DNA from: Candidatus Omnitrophota bacterium | GTDB lineage: Bacteria > Omnitrophota > Gorgyraeia > Gorgyraeales > Gorgyraeaceae | Direction of reading: 5' to 3' | DNA length: 33,108 nucleotides | NCBI GenBank assembly: GCA_026387235.1 | Contig: JAPLMD010000051.1 | Coordinates: forward strand, 1-33,108 | Shown here: in pieces, positions 31,046-33,108 of the stretch | Layout: each line of letters begins with the position of its first letter | Position numbering within the stretch: position 1 is the first letter of the stretch | The notes under the pieces: model-generated | What the model saw: the letters and a program-made list of their open reading frames with translations, nothing else | What the model was told of the DNA's origin: nothing | Databases searched by the model: none | Translations under genes and position numbers: made by a program

Positions 31046-31800
31046 TTTTCTTCCTTTCTAATCATCTCCCAATATTTTGCATAACTAAAAATCTGATATA
31101 ACGCGCCGTTCATCGCTACTACGAAACCTACCACACCGTCTTTATAACCTTTTTTCCTGACATATGCCCTGAAAAACCTATCAAGCGCCTTCCATAGCAT
31201 CTTGCCAAAACCTATCTCTCTTTTTTCATTAAACCACTTCTGGGCCTCAAGAGTAGTCTGGCCGTTAAGCCCTTTGAATAATTCAGCAAAATCTTCATAA
31301 CCTCTATGAATGATATCACTTTTCAAATGTCCGCATTTACCGTCATAAAAAACCCTGGGATGAACCCCTGCCTCTTCGTACCTAAACTTGGTTTTTTTAA
31401 ACAATCTATCTTTGCCGCCCGGATACCATCCGCCGTGCTGTACCCAGTAGTTTCCTATATATGTCCTAAGAGGTATATTATAAACAACGCACTTGTCTGA
31501 TTCAATTGCTTTGTTTATCTCTTCTTTCAATTCAGGCGTTACTTCTTCATCCGCATCCAGGCTTAATACCCATTCATTCTTCGCTCTTTGATATGCCCAG
31601 TTCCTATGAACGCCTTCTATATCCATGTGGCGCTGAAACACTGTCGCTCCGTTCGCCTTAGCAATCTCCACAGTCTTATCTGCGCTAAAATCATCCACTA
31701 CTATATGTTCATCTGCCCAGCTTTTAGCGCTATTAATGCACGCGGCAATATTTGCCTCTTCATTCTTTGCGATCGTAACCACTGAAAGTTTTTTTGTCAT
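31042..31800 (-). CDS. Family 2 glycosyltransferase, WaaE/KdtX-like
   Basis: The nucleotide-sugar domain shows LSVVTIAKNEEANIAACINS and HIVVDDFSADKTVEIAKANG, followed by HRNWAYQRAKNEWVLSLDAD with the DxD-type metal site. YIGNYWVQHGGWYPGGKDRL and GVHPRVFY are typical of the WaaE/KdtX-like branch that adds sugars to LPS core. The length is 252 residues. There is an amphipathic C-terminus but no clear membrane span. The acceptor is unknown. Overlaps the methyltransferase gene by 4 nt. Confidence 0.87.
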   Translation of the reverse strand: MTKKLSVVTIAKNEEANIAACINSAKSWADEHIVVDDFSADKTVEIAKANGATVFQRHMDIEGVHRNWAYQRAKNEWVLSLDADEEVTPELKEEINKAIESDKCVVYNIPLRTYIGNYWVQHGGWYPGGKDRLFKKTKFRYEEAGVHPRVFYDGKCGHLKSDIIHRGYEDFAELFKGLNGQTTLEAQKWFNEKREIGFGKMLWKALDRFFRAYVRKKGYKDGVVGFVVAMNGALYQIFSYAKYWEMIRKEEK

Positions 31801-32783
31801 CTTGTGCTCCTCTTCTCTGCCTCAACAGTAAGTGTATCAGAAAGGTGTAATATATTCAAAATAAAGCTAAAACCAGCTGCAGCTATACGGAGGATGAATC
31901 CATTTTTCAAAGAAATGTCTTTTCCTCTAGCTTTAAAAAAATAATTTACCCCCATAATAAGGAGATTTTTACTTGAGCTAAATCTCATTGATTTTATCTT
32001 TAATCCTAAATCCCCGCAGAAGCATTTCATTGAACAGGGAGAAAATCCTTGGACATGGCCTGTGCTGAGCCAAGCATCTCCAAATAAAAAGAAGGCAAAA
32101 CTCCTTGCATTCGGGATAGAGATATAAATCTTGCCGTCTTTTTTCAAAATCCTCCTTGCCTCTTTTATAGTTTTTTTAGGGTCAGGAATATGTTCGAGCA
32201 CTTGATTAAGCCGCACTACATCAAAAAAAGATTCGGAAAAACCTGCCTCTTCTAAGTTCCCGCAGAATATATTTATATTCAGCTCTTTTGCCAACTTGCA
32301 GGCATTTCTATCAATTTCAACTCCCCATACCTGCCAGCCAAGATTCTTAAGTAAGTGAAGGTATAATCCATTATTACAGCCGACATCTAATATCCTGCCC
32401 TCTTTATGAAACGGCAGTAGATTTAAAGAGGTAAATCTTGATAGAAACAATGCGCATAAATATTTTAGAATTCTTCTTGATGGAGCTTTTTTATATCCAA
32501 GGTATTCTCTTAAAACAAATCTTCTCCAAAAACTCTTTAATCTTTTAATTTTTTTGTTTGTCCTTTCCAAATCATTAAGAAAAACAGCCCTTGATTCCTC
32601 ATAAATAGTGTCTGATTCTTTAAAAGCAGGCGAAGGAAAAGAAAAAAGGTGGCTACAGCTATTGCATTTTAAAATACGATAAAAGAATCTACCTGTATCC
32701 CATTCTTCATTCTTGTCATAAAGGATTGTATTCTCTCTATTCCCGCATACAGGGCAGATGGAATCATTCGCTGCCTTTATCAT
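31797..32783 (-). CDS. SAM-dependent class I methyltransferase with N-terminal zinc ribbon
   Basis: The N-terminus has CPVCG (10-14) and CNSC (40-43), a likely zinc ribbon. The SAM motif GRILDVGCNNGLYLHLLKN spans 129-147, followed by WGVEIDRNACKLAKE and VVRLNQVLEHIPDPKKTIKE, with YISIPNARSFAFFLFG after it. HVQGFSPCSMKCFCGDLGLK is typical of sugar- or glycan-related methyltransferases in such clusters. It is 328 residues. A hydrophobic stretch near the C-terminus (ILRIAAAGFSFILNIL) may attach it to the membrane. It overlaps the upstream partial gene by 20 nt. Confidence 0.87.
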   Translation of the reverse strand: MIKAANDSICPVCGNRENTILYDKNEEWDTGRFFYRILKCNSCSHLFSFPSPAFKESDTIYEESRAVFLNDLERTNKKIKRLKSFWRRFVLREYLGYKKAPSRRILKYLCALFLSRFTSLNLLPFHKEGRILDVGCNNGLYLHLLKNLGWQVWGVEIDRNACKLAKELNINIFCGNLEEAGFSESFFDVVRLNQVLEHIPDPKKTIKEARRILKKDGKIYISIPNARSFAFFLFGDAWLSTGHVQGFSPCSMKCFCGDLGLKIKSMRFSSSKNLLIMGVNYFFKARGKDISLKNGFILRIAAAGFSFILNILHLSDTLTVEAEKRSTR

Positions 32784-33108
32784 ATCTTAACCCTCCTCCT
32801 AGTGCGAAGACACGCGCGATGAAAAATATGACAAGCGGCAGAAAATGCAGGAGCAGTCTGCTCAAGGTCCTTAAATCTTCTTCTACGCCTGGGCTCATAA
32901 TATAGATTGAGATATGGGCAAGAAAAATAAGCCCTATCGCAACAGTCAAAAATCTTAACTCTTTTCTGAATAACGTTCCGCGGATGAATGCCAAAAATAC
33001 GCTAACCATAAATAAGATCCATGTAAGATTCCAAGATTTTATATTAAAAAATTGCTTTTGATAGGCATACATGGTTAAAATTTTTATAGCAATGAAATCA
33101 GTATAAAA
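32764..33108 (-). CDS. C-terminal part of a membrane protein, GT39/PMT-like (partial)
   Basis: The frame is open at the window edge with no stop, so ATG 33072 is probably internal. About 115 codons are seen. It has three hydrophobic segments (ILFMVSVFLAF, LTVAIGLIFLAHISIYI, LLHFLPLVIFFIARVFA). The piece AHISIYIMSPGVEEDLRTLS, then RLLLHFLPL, resembles the C-terminal end of dolichyl-phosphate-mannose-type membrane glycosyltransferases. The assignment is tentative. It is the first visible gene of the surface-glycan operon. Confidence 0.6.
   Translation of the reverse strand, partial: FYTDFIAIKILTMYAYQKQFFNIKSWNLTWILFMVSVFLAFIRGTLFRKELRFLTVAIGLIFLAHISIYIMSPGVEEDLRTLSRLLLHFLPLVIFFIARVFALGGGLRYDKGSE

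Noticed and set aside
1-33108. CRISPR array, prophage, insertion sequence or rRNA genes
   Set aside because: No regularly spaced repeats, integrase or transposase, phage structural genes or rRNA-like sequence were seen; the repeats here are isolated palindromes.

Overview
This looks like a chromosomal window from an uncultivated Gram-negative bacterium. Omnitrophota (former OP3) is my best guess, and it is an inference. The pointers are a PilZ-like N-terminus, a 55-residue DUF5989-type membrane protein beside a GmhB-type phosphatase, a DAP-type MurE (DNPR motif), heptose and surface-sugar genes, and a single dcw cluster with mraZ. Every gene I can support is on the minus strand, so transcription runs from high to low coordinates.

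Layout in transcription order. (1) 33108-29317: a surface-glycan operon, coupled by short overlaps: 3' end of a membrane glycosyltransferase-like gene, methyltransferase, GT2 glycosyltransferase, CDP-paratose-2-epimerase-like SDR, gmhB, DUF5989 gene. (2) 29307-23512: an AbiEi/AbiEii-like toxin-antitoxin pair heads a tightly packed run of GT28 glycolipid synthase, a short CCA/poly(A) polymerase head-domain protein, rbfA, nrnA, truB and ribF. (3) 23426-2077: a near-consensus promoter and a three-repeat MraZ operator precede mraZ, a small Cys-rich gene, rsmH, ftsL, ftsI, murE, murF, mraY, murD, ftsW, murG, murC, murB, ddl, ftsQ and a short ftsA, then proC, mtnP, ileS, a DksA/TraR-like gene and lspA. 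I see no internal terminator, so about 21 kb and 21 genes may form one operon. (4) 2099-1549: one small unknown gene with a perfect consensus promoter and its own terminator. (5) 1516-476: gpsA. (6) 474-348: tRNA-Pro(GGG) with its own promoter. (7) 324-1: an odd reading frame whose start is PilZ-like and whose continuation is PurL-like, running off the window.

The most unusual content is two families of palindromic elements in the dcw-to-lspA operon. Each family has one copy between genes and one copy inside an essential gene, where it is translated in frame. Family A is a perfect 40-bp palindrome in ileS and a related 56-bp palindrome filling the murB-ddl spacer. Family B is a 78-bp copy in murE and a 60-bp copy filling the ftsQ-ftsA spacer. 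The A copies differ by paired changes that keep the stem. The B copies differ by four substitutions plus an 18-bp, six-codon insertion. This resembles in principle the protein-coding palindromic elements of Rickettsia, but the sequences are different.

Functionally the window makes lipid II from UDP-MurNAc (MurC-F, MraY, MurG, with Ddl and MurB supplying inputs), polymerises and crosslinks it at the septum (FtsW, FtsI, FtsL, FtsQ, FtsA), and adds maturation functions for ribosomes and tRNA (RsmH, RbfA, TruB), lipoprotein processing (LspA) and envelope sugars. No ftsZ is present after ftsA.
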